A stretch of 64,000 nt of DNA, taken from contig PKDD01000139.1 of the NCBI GenBank assembly GCA_002862465.1, forward strand, positions 18,182 through 82,181, given 5' to 3'. Below, piece by piece: positions 9,020 to 20,842 of the stretch. The notes beneath the pieces were generated by a model. The model saw only the letters and a list, made by a program, of their open reading frames with translations, was not told the DNA's origin and did not search any database. The position numbers were made by a program, and so were the translations under genes. Origin of the DNA: Haliea sp. (lineage in GTDB: Bacteria; Pseudomonadota; Gammaproteobacteria; Pseudomonadales; Halieaceae). Numbering within the stretch: the stretch's first letter is position 1; the number at the start of each line of letters is the position of its first letter.

Positions 9020-10245
9020 AGGCTGAATAAATCCGCTAGGTTTATATTTAGGATCTCGCGTTGATCCTTCCGCTCACTCGCGAGAAGGCGTAAAGCGTTG
9101 CTCTGCCAGTTACTGTGAGTAGCGAATTCGTGGTCGGACAGAGAGTGCTCATCGTCAATCCATTCTTTCAATTGCCACAAGGGAATGGTGTGTAGATCTC
9201 GACTCAGCAAATAATGCCCTTTATCATTCTGGGTGATGACTTTCTCTTGAATAAGAATGTCCCGCACCATACTCCAAGTTTCGCTATCTAAACCTCGAAT
9301 GACTTCATGCCTACCGTCGAGGAGTTCGATCTCTCGGACTGCATCGCCTGACTTTTGTTTTTGCCAGAACAAATGCAGTACGTCTAATGCTTTCAGAGTC
9401 ACTGGCCGATGCGCTTGTTCATTATTTTGATAGGCCGATAGACTATGCACAAGAACTCCACCCATTAGCACGATGTTCCAACACAAATAAATCCATAGCA
9501 GAAACAATGGAACAGCAGCGAATGCGCCGTAGATCAATGTGTAACTAGAACTTGCCACTAACTGTGTAAAGGCTGTGCGAGCAGCATGAAATGCAAGAGC
9601 AACGAAAATGCCACCTATTAGCGCGTGTTTAAACGGCACCCTGCAGTTAGGAACAGCGGCGTAAATCAGGCTGAAACCGGCCGTGCTCAGTAATAGCGGC
9701 GTGCTCTCCAGTAGGAAAGCTTTAGCGCCAAAAATATCAAGATCTTCAAGAGCATTGGCGAAGGATGAAAGATAGGTGCTTATCCCTAGCGCCAGACCAA
9801 TGGTAATCGGCGCCAGAGTCAATACGGCCCAATACAACAGGAAGCTGGATAGGGCACTACGATTTTCTCGAGCGTGCCAAATCATGTTGAACGCGTGTTC
9901 AATATTACGCAGCATCAGAATGGCCGTGATAAATAGGAATACGATGCCAGGTCCGGTAAGGTTTTTTGCTTGCTGCGAGAAATCATTAAGGTACTTTTCG
10001 ACATCAGAGCCACTTTCAGGCATTAAATGCGTGAACAGGATCGACTGCATCTGATCTTCGGCGCCCTGAAAAGCCGGAATAGCCGACGCTATTGTATAGA
10101 GGACCGTTAGCAGTGGCACCAGTGCAAACAGACTCATATAAGTCAGTGCAGCTGCATTTTTAGAACAATGATCCGCTACAAATCGGTCCGCGAAATAACG
10201 AACACGGCCCCAAAGCTCAGAAAATATCGGTATACGGGAACTCAT
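9016..10245 (-). CDS. YihY/BrkB family inner membrane protein
   Basis: DHCSKNAAALTYMSLFALVPLLTVLYTI, multiple TM segments; likely start ATG 10245 (MSSRIPIFSELWG). Confidence 0.88.
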   Translation of the reverse strand: MSSRIPIFSELWGRVRYFADRFVADHCSKNAAALTYMSLFALVPLLTVLYTIASAIPAFQGAEDQMQSILFTHLMPESGSDVEKYLNDFSQQAKNLTGPGIVFLFITAILMLRNIEHAFNMIWHARENRSALSSFLLYWAVLTLAPITIGLALGISTYLSSFANALEDLDIFGAKAFLLESTPLLLSTAGFSLIYAAVPNCRVPFKHALIGGIFVALAFHAARTAFTQLVASSSYTLIYGAFAAVPLFLLWIYLCWNIVLMGGVLVHSLSAYQNNEQAHRPVTLKALDVLHLFWQKQKSGDAVREIELLDGRHEVIRGLDSETWSMVRDILIQEKVITQNDKGHYLLSRDLHTIPLWQLKEWIDDEHSLSDHEFATHSNWQSNALRLLASERKDQREILNINLADLFSL

Positions 10246-10378
10246 ATCAGCATTATTGCACGACTCTGGGGCCGGCTGCACGACTCCGTCGGTTCGATTC
10301 CGTTGGTTGCCTGAGCGAAATCGGTCGATATGTTGCTATAATCACGTCCGATTTTGTTGCAGTGGCGGGACATTCATC

Positions 10379-11690
<1,312 letters not shown>

Positions 11691-11693
11691 AAT

Positions 11694-13541
11694 ATGAGTA
11701 AACCCTCCTTTGTGCGTCGATTTTTTTCTGGGATTTGGCGGGGACTCACGCGCGTCAGACTGGCAATGTCAAACATACTGTTTTTGGCAATAATCGCGTT
11801 CGCTTATTTTGTGTATGTTGGCGGCGCACCTGAGCCCCTGCCGGAAAAGGCTGCGTTACTATTGAATATAAGTGGCACGGTGGTTGATCAGAAGTCAGAC
11901 GTCAATCCTCTGCAGGCTCTGCTAGCGTCCCCCTCTCCCGAGGGTCATGAAGTCCTGCTGCGTGACATCATAGAGGCGATTGACTACGCGGCGAAGGATC
12001 CGGCCATTAATTCTTTGGTGATGGAGCTTGATTCTCTAGAGCGTCTCGGCATCAGTAAAACTCAAGAGATTGTTGAAGCGCTGCAAAATTTTCGCGAGAG
12101 CGGAAAGCCCATAATAGCGATTAGTGATTATTACACGCAGGACCAATATCTGCTGGCGAGTCACGCTGACACAGTAATTGCGCACCCTTTGGGTGGTGTG
12201 GCGCTAGAGGGGTATGGAAGCTATCAAAATTACTTTCGAGAGGCGCTGAAGAAAATATCTGTCAATGTGCATGTTTTTCGGGCCGGAGATCATAAGTCAG
12301 CAGTGGAGCCATTCATGCGCGACGATATGTCTCCCGCTCAGAAAGAGCTGACCAGTCGTTGGCTGAATGAATTGTGGGCGCAGTATACGGCCATTGTAGA
12401 AACACAACGAGCCCTCGATTCTGGGGCTGTCGATAGTTATATAGACGGCTTTGCGCAGCGACTACAGGCGCAGGGAGGAGATGCGGCACAGACCGCTCTT
12501 CGGTCGGGCCTTGTTGATCGCTTGCTCACTCGCAGTGAAGGCAATGACTTTCTTGTTGAACTGGTCGGAGCGAATGACAAAGACGGCCGTTATGAAGCCG
12601 TTGTTTTTGAACGCTATGTGGCGCGGAAACGTCCACTTTCGCTGGGGACGTCTGACAGCGATCGTGTCGCGGTAATAACTGCACAGGGTACTATTATGCC
12701 CGGCCAGCAACCGCCCGGATCGATTGGGGGTGATTCCTTGGCGCACTTGATTCGCGGCACTGTAGAAGCGGATGGCGTAAAGGCAATAGTGTTACGCGTA
12801 AACAGTGGCGGTGGCAGCATGTTTGCCTCTGAGATCATTCGAGAGCAGATTCTCTATGCAAAAAATATGGGTTTGCCCGTTATCGTGTCGATGGGCGCCG
12901 TCGCGGCCTCTGGGGGCTATTATATAGCCGCTGATGCTGATGAGATTTGGGCGACGCCTTCCACTATCACTGGCAGTATAGGCGTCTTCGCTGCCTTCCC
13001 CACGTTCGAGGAGTTACTGGACCGCGTAGGTATATACACAGATGGCGTAGGCACTACAGACTTGGCAGGTTCAATGCGGGCTGATCGGCCACTGAATCCG
13101 CAGCTAGAGGATGCCCTTAATAGTGGCGTGCACTTTGCCTACAAAAGCTTTTTAGGAATCGTAGCGCAGGGGCGTGATATGAGTATCGCAGAAGTTGATC
13201 CATTGGCCGAGGGCCGAGTATGGTGCGCTGCCGATGCCTTAAAGGCGGGTTTGGTGGACAATCTCGGCAGTTTGGATGATGCAATCGCAGCTGCAGCCTC
13301 GATTGCTGACTTGGACACTTATGAGGTGCAGTATGTTGAAAGGCCCCTGTCTCCGCGAGACATGGTGCTGAAGCAGCTCGCTAACAGCGTCGGAAGTCTG
13401 AATGTGTTCACGCGATCTGCCGCTAGCTCGGCGCTGTCGGGTCTGCTGGGTCCAATGCAGGAAGCCGCGAAAGAGCTCGCCAGTATGCAGGATCCAGGGC
13501 ATCTTTATATGCGCTGTGTTGCCTGCTCTATGGCGCACTAG
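11694..13541 (+). CDS. sppA: Signal peptide peptidase SppA (67K type)
   Basis: 615 aa; FRAGDHKSAVEPF (Lys) and GAVAASGGYYIAADADEIWATPSTITGSIGV (Ser) motifs. Confidence 0.93.
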   Translation: MSKPSFVRRFFSGIWRGLTRVRLAMSNILFLAIIAFAYFVYVGGAPEPLPEKAALLLNISGTVVDQKSDVNPLQALLASPSPEGHEVLLRDIIEAIDYAAKDPAINSLVMELDSLERLGISKTQEIVEALQNFRESGKPIIAISDYYTQDQYLLASHADTVIAHPLGGVALEGYGSYQNYFREALKKISVNVHVFRAGDHKSAVEPFMRDDMSPAQKELTSRWLNELWAQYTAIVETQRALDSGAVDSYIDGFAQRLQAQGGDAAQTALRSGLVDRLLTRSEGNDFLVELVGANDKDGRYEAVVFERYVARKRPLSLGTSDSDRVAVITAQGTIMPGQQPPGSIGGDSLAHLIRGTVEADGVKAIVLRVNSGGGSMFASEIIREQILYAKNMGLPVIVSMGAVAASGGYYIAADADEIWATPSTITGSIGVFAAFPTFEELLDRVGIYTDGVGTTDLAGSMRADRPLNPQLEDALNSGVHFAYKSFLGIVAQGRDMSIAEVDPLAEGRVWCAADALKAGLVDNLGSLDDAIAAAASIADLDTYEVQYVERPLSPRDMVLKQLANSVGSLNVFTRSAASSALSGLLGPMQEAAKELASMQDPGHLYMRCVACSMAH

Positions 13542-13553
13542 TCGACTGAAGCC

Positions 13554-16500
13554 TTAATGCTCAAGCGGCGTGACGTGCGCGATAGTCTTATTAATACGCC
13601 AGCTAGCTAGGTCTTCCAAAATCATATACAAGCAGGGTATCAAAAGCAGCGTAATTACAGTGGCAAATACAATGCCATACGCCAAAGATATCGCCATGGG
13701 TAGCATTTGTTCTGCCTGCGTCGTGCGTTCTGTTAGCATCGGTAACAGGCCAAAAAAAGTTGTCAGTGAAGTCAGCAGGATTGCTCGAAAGCGCCTTGCC
13801 CCGGCCTCTACTACCGCGGCATAGCGCTCTGTGCCATTGGCCACGGCCTTGTTGACGAAGTCCACCAGTATGAGGCTGTCATTGACGACTACGCCACTTA
13901 GCGCAATGACACCCATCAGTGACATCATGCTCATCGGGTACCCCATTACCCAGTGGCCAAATATTGCACCGATCATGCCGAAGGGAATGACCCCCATTAT
14001 GATCAAAGGCTGCAGATAAGACTTGGTGGGGATCGCCAGCAAGGCATAAATTCCAAACAGTGCCAAGGAGAAACCTATGATCATGCTGACAGCCATTTTG
14101 GCCTCTTCATCTGCAGCACCAGAGATACCGTAGCTCAGTCCAGGATATTTTTTCTGCAGTGAGGGTATCAGATTATTTTCAATATCCGTGATGACTTTGG
14201 CGGGCTCGACGACCTGCTTATTAGCTTCGGCCGTTAGCTCCGCAGCCCGTTGATAGTTGATGCGTGTTGCTTTTACTAGGCCCTGTTTAACTTGCAGGTC
14301 GGCCACAGTGTCAAACGGCACCTCATCTCCGGCTGGTGTTCGGATAAACATATTGCTCAAGCTGCTGACGTTCTCGCGGTCTTCCTTAGGGTAGCGCACC
14401 ATGACCTTGACCTCATCGATGCCACGCTGCACACGCTGAGCTTCTGCGCCATAAAACGCGTGTCGTACTTGGGTGCCTAAGTCATAGCGAGTAATGCCCA
14501 GAGCCTCTGCCTCAGGCAGGATATCGAGATGGAACTCATCAGAAGTATCGCTAACGCCGTTGCGGATATCGTAAAGCCCTGTGTAACGTCTTAATCCTTC
14601 CTCAAAGTCGGCGGCGGCATTTTTGAGCGTGCTAAAATTATTATGCATGAGGTCAAACGCAATGGATGGTCCGAAGCTTGGACCCTCCGCGCTGGTAATA
14701 GAGAATACTTCTGCGCCGTGTATTTTCCCAACTTCTTTGCGCCAGCGTTCTTCGACTTGACGCGTTGAAATCGTTCGTTCGTCTTCCTTGGTTAACTCGA
14801 CATCAATGCGCCCGTTAATGCGCTCAAACCCATAGGTGGCCATGTGCCGGAGTAAACGTTCGTCGGGAGCGCCCTCGCTGCGGTATCGATCTTCTATCGC
14901 GGTAAACGCATTGGCGATCTGACTGATGGCCTGCAGTGTGCGCTCTTCCGGTGTGCCCGGAGACATGCGCAATTCAACCTGCAAAAACTCCCCCGGAGTA
15001 TCGGGTGACAATACTGTTCGCACGGAACCGCCTGCCACAAGCCCCGCAGACAGTATTAGCAGCATTAGGAAAAAGGCCAGCGTCATGTAGCGATTGTCAA
15101 CGCAGCGCAACATAAAAGGCTTATACCGCTGCTGTACAAATTTACTTAAAGTTCTGTTAACGGCTTCTTGTACATGGTCAATTTTTAGTAGGACAGCGTT
15201 AGAAGCAGGCTTAGAATGCGCGAGGTGAGCTGGTAGAATCCATTTTGACTCTACTAGCGAAAAGCATAGACACATAATTACGACCCAGCCACAGGCTGCC
15301 GGAAAGGCTCCAAATATCCCGTCTATGAACAGTGAAGGTAGAAAAGCCATAATGGTGGTCAATACGCCAAAGGTGGCCGGGGTCGCTACGCGATAGACAC
15401 CATTGATTACGTTTGTAACGCTGTGGCCTAATTCTTCCGTCTCGGAATAAGCGCTTTCCCCCATAATGATGGCATCATCGACCACGATGCCCAGCACCAG
15501 TATGAAGCCAAATATGCTGATCATATTCAGTGATTGACCGATAAAGCTTGTGTTAATCAATGCCATGGCGCCAAGGAAACATACGGGTATCCCCAGCATG
15601 ACCCAAAACGCTAATTTTATTTCCAAAAATAAGGCAAGAATGATAAATACGAGTAGCGCACCCATCGCTAGGTTTTTTACCATCATGCCGAGGCGGCCCT
15701 TCAGGTAATAGGTCGTGTCATACCAGATATCAAGCTTAACTCCTTCGGGCAGTGTATCAACTTTTTCTGCAGCATAAGCCTTGACCGCATCTGCCGTTTC
15801 GATGATGTCTTGGTTACCCATTGAGAAAACGCTAACGCCAAGCGAATAATCACCGTTGAAGGCTGCAAATCCGGCAGAGTCGACGAAACCGTCGTTGACC
15901 TCAGCGATATCACCCAGCATCAGGCGGGTGCCGTCTGGCCACGTTTTTACAACGATGCTCTCAAAATCCTGCTGGACGTAGGCCTGCCCCATCGTCCGCA
16001 ACATGATTTCGCCATTATCAGTGCGTACCGAGCCCGCGGGGAGATCCAGCGATGATGCAGAGATGATATTGGCGATATCCCCCAAGTTGAGGTGATATTC
16101 GCGCAGCAATTGTTCGGACACTTCGATGGCGATTTCATAATCTCGAGCGCCGACCACACTGGCTGCGGAGATGGCAGGGTAGGTCAATAGTTCGCGCCGG
16201 ACTTGATCAGCAAGTGCCTTCATGCCGCGTTCATTAACGTTGCCTGACAATTGCACTGTGAGGGCTGGAAATAGTAACTCTGGCTGACTGATAACAGGCT
16301 TTTCCGCTTGTTCGGGAAAGTTTTGTATGCCATCAACCCTGCTTTGGATGTCAGCCATTAATTTGGGGAGATCAATGCCGTCTTGCGGCTCAATCATCAT
16401 AAAGGCTCTCGACTCGAATGAGTCTGACTCGATGCGCTTTATACCGTCGATGTCGTTAATCGATTCTTCGATTTTAAGCACGACACCCTGCTCGACCTCT

Positions 16501-16688
16501 TCCGGTGCTGAGCCAGGATAAGCCACAGAGATAAAAATTGCTTCAATATCGAAGGCCGGAAACATTGCGCGCTGGATATTAAAAGCCGATCCCAAGCCCA
16601 CGGTCATGATGATCAACATAAGAAGATTGGCTGCCACCGGATTTTGCGCAAACCAAGCGATGATCCCTTTTTTATGATGTGAGGGCAT
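13554..16688 (-). CDS. RND efflux transporter permease subunit
   Basis: 1044 aa; VDDAIIMGE proton-relay motif, two large periplasmic loops, 12-TM layout. Confidence 0.93.
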   Translation of the reverse strand: MPSHHKKGIIAWFAQNPVAANLLMLIIMTVGLGSAFNIQRAMFPAFDIEAIFISVAYPGSAPEEVEQGVVLKIEESINDIDGIKRIESDSFESRAFMMIEPQDGIDLPKLMADIQSRVDGIQNFPEQAEKPVISQPELLFPALTVQLSGNVNERGMKALADQVRRELLTYPAISAASVVGARDYEIAIEVSEQLLREYHLNLGDIANIISASSLDLPAGSVRTDNGEIMLRTMGQAYVQQDFESIVVKTWPDGTRLMLGDIAEVNDGFVDSAGFAAFNGDYSLGVSVFSMGNQDIIETADAVKAYAAEKVDTLPEGVKLDIWYDTTYYLKGRLGMMVKNLAMGALLVFIILALFLEIKLAFWVMLGIPVCFLGAMALINTSFIGQSLNMISIFGFILVLGIVVDDAIIMGESAYSETEELGHSVTNVINGVYRVATPATFGVLTTIMAFLPSLFIDGIFGAFPAACGWVVIMCLCFSLVESKWILPAHLAHSKPASNAVLLKIDHVQEAVNRTLSKFVQQRYKPFMLRCVDNRYMTLAFFLMLLILSAGLVAGGSVRTVLSPDTPGEFLQVELRMSPGTPEERTLQAISQIANAFTAIEDRYRSEGAPDERLLRHMATYGFERINGRIDVELTKEDERTISTRQVEERWRKEVGKIHGAEVFSITSAEGPSFGPSIAFDLMHNNFSTLKNAAADFEEGLRRYTGLYDIRNGVSDTSDEFHLDILPEAEALGITRYDLGTQVRHAFYGAEAQRVQRGIDEVKVMVRYPKEDRENVSSLSNMFIRTPAGDEVPFDTVADLQVKQGLVKATRINYQRAAELTAEANKQVVEPAKVITDIENNLIPSLQKKYPGLSYGISGAADEEAKMAVSMIIGFSLALFGIYALLAIPTKSYLQPLIIMGVIPFGMIGAIFGHWVMGYPMSMMSLMGVIALSGVVVNDSLILVDFVNKAVANGTERYAAVVEAGARRFRAILLTSLTTFFGLLPMLTERTTQAEQMLPMAISLAYGIVFATVITLLLIPCLYMILEDLASWRINKTIAHVTPLEH

Positions 16689-17977
16689 TAGTTGTCATAG
16701 CTGTTGTTGTTTGGAAGTTTTGCTGCGGCTGTCGTTTCAGTGGCCTCTGGATCCGGCTGTGTCTGCAGTCTGCCCGATGGGTCAAGCATGTTACTCGGTA
16801 TCTGTGACTCTATGCGAACTTCCGCGCCCTCGTATGAGTTGTCTAACGTTGTCAGCGAGACCAGATTCCCATCGCTTAGGCCAGCGCTGACATAAATAAA
16901 GTCGCCGCCGGTGCGTAATAAGGTCACGTTGCGAGTCCGCAGATGTCCAGTCTCATCGATGATCCATACATTGTTGCCTGGCCGAATAATGTAGCGGGGC
17001 AGTCGGACAATATTGAGCAGTTCCTTGCCCTCGATACTAGCATTCACAAAGCTACCAATCCGCAGTGGCTCGTTATAGGGGGATTGCAGGCCGTAAGGGT
17101 CTTTGATACGCGCAACACTGAAAAGTACGCGAGAACGCGCATCAAAAACACCTTCCGTGTGATGCAAGTAAGCGTTCCAGTGTTTCACTTTGCCGCCCAC
17201 CTCAGTATATAAGTCGATAGGTGAGCCATTTTCCATCGTGCCGAGTTCAGGCAGTTCAAGGTACTCTAATTTGTTCTGTGGTATTGGCAGGCGTACCTCT
17301 GCATATTCCACGGAAAAAAGCTCTCCCAGTGGTGTGCCAGCGGCGACAAATTGACCTAGCTCACTGCGTTTTGTTCTGATCAGCGCATCGTAAGGCGCTT
17401 TTATAATAGTGCGCTCTAGATTGTCTCTGGCAGTATTAAGGTCTGCCTGTGCGGCCAGCATTTGCGCCAGGGCTTGATCCAACTGTGGTTTACGTAAGTA
17501 AAGATCTTCGGATGCTTGCGTGCGCTGCTTACCTTTTGATGTCTTCTTCCATTCCTGCTCTGCGACTTTTGCGCGGCCTGTTTCCTGCGCCAGATTGCTT
17601 TGTGCAGACTTCACAGAAGCTTCCGCGCGCAATAGGTTCGTTTCGTAATCTCGGGGGTCAATTCGCAGCAAGACATCATCTTTGGCTACGAACCCGCCGA
17701 CGATAAATGCGGGAGATACTTCGATAATTCGTCCGTTAACTTCTGAAAGGAGCGAAGTCTCCTGCAACGGGGTTACTGTGCCCTGCGCCTGAACCGGAAT
17801 GCGCAGACTCTGCTTCACAACCTTTGTCACGTCTACGCTAACGCGCTGTCTGATGGGTTCTTCAATACTTGCTGGGGTCCGGTTCAAGTAAAGCAGCGTC
17901 GTGATCAGAACCGAGCCTGCTAGCATAACAACCGAAAAGAAAACCTGTTTGTTTCTTGAGACCACTGTCACTACCAA
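16688..17977 (-). CDS. RND efflux periplasmic adaptor (membrane fusion protein)
   Basis: 429 aa, single N-terminal TM, lipoyl/hairpin domain; overlaps the permease gene start. Confidence 0.9.
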   Translation of the reverse strand: MVVTVVSRNKQVFFSVVMLAGSVLITTLLYLNRTPASIEEPIRQRVSVDVTKVVKQSLRIPVQAQGTVTPLQETSLLSEVNGRIIEVSPAFIVGGFVAKDDVLLRIDPRDYETNLLRAEASVKSAQSNLAQETGRAKVAEQEWKKTSKGKQRTQASEDLYLRKPQLDQALAQMLAAQADLNTARDNLERTIIKAPYDALIRTKRSELGQFVAAGTPLGELFSVEYAEVRLPIPQNKLEYLELPELGTMENGSPIDLYTEVGGKVKHWNAYLHHTEGVFDARSRVLFSVARIKDPYGLQSPYNEPLRIGSFVNASIEGKELLNIVRLPRYIIRPGNNVWIIDETGHLRTRNVTLLRTGGDFIYVSAGLSDGNLVSLTTLDNSYEGAEVRIESQIPSNMLDPSGRLQTQPDPEATETTAAAKLPNNNSYDN

Positions 17978-18175
17978 TTAGAGTTTGCTAATAAAGAGAG
18001 CGCTTAATCGCGCTGATGCAGACGTTCTGACATGTACAGTAGATATTTAACCATAATTTAGCTCTTTATTAGTGTGAAATACTTGTAATTAAACGGTTTG
18101 CATACATCTGACTGATGCAAGAGTTGGAGGGTGGTATACTACTGAATACGTCGTATAAAAAAAGGAATGCGCCCT

Positions 18176-18631
18176 ATGGCAACATTGTTTGAAAACCCCG
18201 CCGCACTGTTGGATGCTGTCGGACAACATCTGGGTTACAGCGGCTGGGAAGCCATAAGCCAGCAACGTATCAATCAGTTTGCCGACGCCACCGGCGACCA
18301 CCAGTGGATTCACATAGACCCCAAAAAAGCGGCGGAGGGGCCTTTCGGAACGACCATAGCACATGGCTATCTCACGCTGTCTATGGCAAATCTTTTTTTG
18401 CCTCAGATCATGCAGGTAGATAATACCTCCATGGGTGTTAACTACGGTTGCGAAAAAGTACGTTTTCCCGCAGCGGTGCCAGTTGGAAGTCGGATAAGGG
18501 GCGGCGGGGAAATTATTACTGCTGAAGAGGTGAAGGGCAGCGTACAGGTCGTTGTGCGCATGACAATTGAGATTGAAGACGGCGAACGCCCCGCCTGCGT
18601 GTTAGACACGATCAGCCGCTTTTTCCCCTAG
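18176..18631 (+). CDS. MaoC family (R)-hotdog dehydratase
   Basis: FADATGDHQWIHIDPKKAAEGPFGTTIAHGYLTLSM hydratase motif. Confidence 0.9.
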   Translation: MATLFENPAALLDAVGQHLGYSGWEAISQQRINQFADATGDHQWIHIDPKKAAEGPFGTTIAHGYLTLSMANLFLPQIMQVDNTSMGVNYGCEKVRFPAAVPVGSRIRGGGEIITAEEVKGSVQVVVRMTIEIEDGERPACVLDTISRFFP

Positions 18632-18696
18632 GCGGCCTAACAAAGGTGTTTATTTTACCGACAGGGCCCGCCGAATTTCCTCCGGGAGGCACTTGA

Positions 18697-19389
18697 GTGC
18701 TGGAAACAAGTGATCTTATAGAGCAAGTCTATCCCGCCGCCACAGTGGTTTTGATACGCGATTGTGTGGATGGTATCGAGGTGCTTTTGGTGCAGCGCAG
18801 CAAAGCAGTGCAGCACATGGGTGGAATGTGGGTATTTCCCGGCGGCAAGGTAGAGCAGGCGGATTATCCTAGTAACCGCGACGATTATCAGGCAGCGGTA
18901 AATGCAGCTATCCGCGAGACTGAAGAAGAGGCAGGTCTGCGTATCACTGCAGAGCAGTTGATGTACTTGTCGCACTGGACAACGCCCGAAGGTGCGAAAA
19001 AACGCTTTGCCACCTGGTTTTTCTTGGCGATATTAGGCGACGGGCAGGAAGTTCAGGTGGACGGCGGTGAGATCGCACTTCACCGCTGGTTGACTCCGAA
19101 AGTAGCATTGGCGGCGTCAGCAGATTCGGAGCACCCTTTGCGGCTGATGCCGCCGACTTTTGTGAGCCTCTCAGACATTGCGGATTGTAAAACCGCAGTT
19201 GAGGTCACAAAGAAAGTCTGCGGCCGTGACGCCATCGTATATGAGCCGCGCGTGGCTTTGCTCGATGACGGCATTTGCTTTTTGTATGCAGGTGACGCCG
19301 GTCATCATAACTCGAATCTAAATACCAAAGGTCCGCGTCATCGCCTTTACATGGTAAATGACCAACTAAAATATATCCGAGAATGCTGA
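18697..19389 (+). CDS. NUDIX hydrolase
   Basis: GGMWVFPGGKVEQAD...AAIRETEEEAGL Nudix-box-like; GTG start preceded by GGGAGG. Confidence 0.85.
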   Translation: MLETSDLIEQVYPAATVVLIRDCVDGIEVLLVQRSKAVQHMGGMWVFPGGKVEQADYPSNRDDYQAAVNAAIRETEEEAGLRITAEQLMYLSHWTTPEGAKKRFATWFFLAILGDGQEVQVDGGEIALHRWLTPKVALAASADSEHPLRLMPPTFVSLSDIADCKTAVEVTKKVCGRDAIVYEPRVALLDDGICFLYAGDAGHHNSNLNTKGPRHRLYMVNDQLKYIREC

Positions 19390-19626
19390 CGCTCGCTGGA
19401 CAAAAAATTAAGTGGCTAAAACGAGTGCATATCGGGGTGACAAGTCGAAGGCGTCTGTCAACAGATCTTACGGCTGCTCGGAAGTCATCCGGACTGCGTC
19501 CGACTGTGACTCGCGGGTTATTGTTAGCGCGTTGTCCGTTCGATGCTAGTGCAGGGCCAGCAGAGATGGTAGCATTTGGTCGGGTTTCTCAGGCAAGGCT
19601 CACTGTAGGAACCTTGGGCAATAGGC

Positions 19627-20814
19627 CTATTTTTTAACGATTACCGAACTGCCGTGGCCAAACAACCCTTGATTGGCGGTAATGCCGACTTGTGCACCCT
19701 CCACTTGCCTATCCCCCGCCTCCCCACGTAACTGCCAGGTCAGTTCACAAATTTGTGACAGGGCCTGTGCCGGGACCGCCTCGCCGAAACAGGCCAAGCC
19801 GCCGGAGACGTTGACCGGGATTTTACCGCCAAGTGCGGTGTCACCGGCGCGCAATAGGCCTGCCGACTCGCCTCGCGGGGCTAACTGCAAATCCTCAATC
19901 CAGTCGAGTTCTAATGCGGTGGATAAGTCATAGACTTCTGCTAGGCTGATATCTTCGGGACCTATACCTGCTTCTTCGTAAGCCTTTAAGGGTATCATGG
20001 AGCGGTAGGCATGCGCCTCCACGCCGCTAGCCGCCGCCGAGTCTGTGGCTATATCGGGCATTTCTAACACACCGCTAGCAAAGGTCGGTGTTACCGTCGA
20101 AATTGCCGCCACGCGCGGCGCGTTGGGTTTGCCTAGTTTGCGCGCATATTCCAAACTGGATACGATTAAGGCCGCTCCACCGTCGCTGGTAGCGCAAATA
20201 TCCATCAGTCGCAAAGGATCGGCAACCATGGCGGAAGCCGCGACATCCTCGGCAGTAAAGCATTTGCGATAGCGTGCCCGCGGATTTTTGCTGCCCACCA
20301 ATGAATTCTTGACCTTGACCGCAGCAAAATCCTCTAAAGTATCGCCATAGAGATCTATCCGGCGTCGGGCATAGAGTGCAAAGTAGGTCGGGTTGGTGAT
20401 GCCGAGGTAGAAACGGACCCAATCAGGATCCTCTGGTCGATAACCGCCTGCGGGTGCAAGAAATCCTTTTGGCGTTGTATCAGCACCTACAACAAGGGCA
20501 ACGTCGCACTCGCCGGACAAAATTTTATTGCGCGCCGCCGCCAACGCTTGAGATCCGGATGCACAGGCTGCATAGGATGTGTTGACCTCTGCCCCTTGCC
20601 AACCTAATGCCTGCGCGAAAGTGGCACCGGCCACAAACCCCGGATAGCCGCAGCGTATTGTGGCGCCGCCAGAGACAAACTTAATGTCCTGCCATGGTAC
20701 TCCTGCATCTGCCAGTGCCTCCCGCGCTGCTGCCACACCGTATTGTACAAAGTTGTGGCCCCATTTTCCCCAGGGGTGCATGCCAGCGCCCAGAATTGCG
20801 ATTTCATCGGACAT
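19627..20814 (-). CDS. SCP-x/lipid-transfer-type thiolase family protein
   Basis: YAACASGSQALAAA nucleophile motif; SGGLACFGEAVPAQAL and NQGLFGHGSSVIVKK C-terminus. Confidence 0.88.
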   Translation of the reverse strand: MSDEIAILGAGMHPWGKWGHNFVQYGVAAAREALADAGVPWQDIKFVSGGATIRCGYPGFVAGATFAQALGWQGAEVNTSYAACASGSQALAAARNKILSGECDVALVVGADTTPKGFLAPAGGYRPEDPDWVRFYLGITNPTYFALYARRRIDLYGDTLEDFAAVKVKNSLVGSKNPRARYRKCFTAEDVAASAMVADPLRLMDICATSDGGAALIVSSLEYARKLGKPNAPRVAAISTVTPTFASGVLEMPDIATDSAAASGVEAHAYRSMIPLKAYEEAGIGPEDISLAEVYDLSTALELDWIEDLQLAPRGESAGLLRAGDTALGGKIPVNVSGGLACFGEAVPAQALSQICELTWQLRGEAGDRQVEGAQVGITANQGLFGHGSSVIVKK

Positions 20815-20842
20815 AATGTTGTACTCCAGATTTAGCCGGTAA

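Noticed and set aside
19383-19637. 84-aa ORF overlapping the NUDIX stop codon
   Set aside because: Arg-rich low-quality composition, no family resemblance, ends inside the thiolase stop region; likely noncoding convergent spacer.
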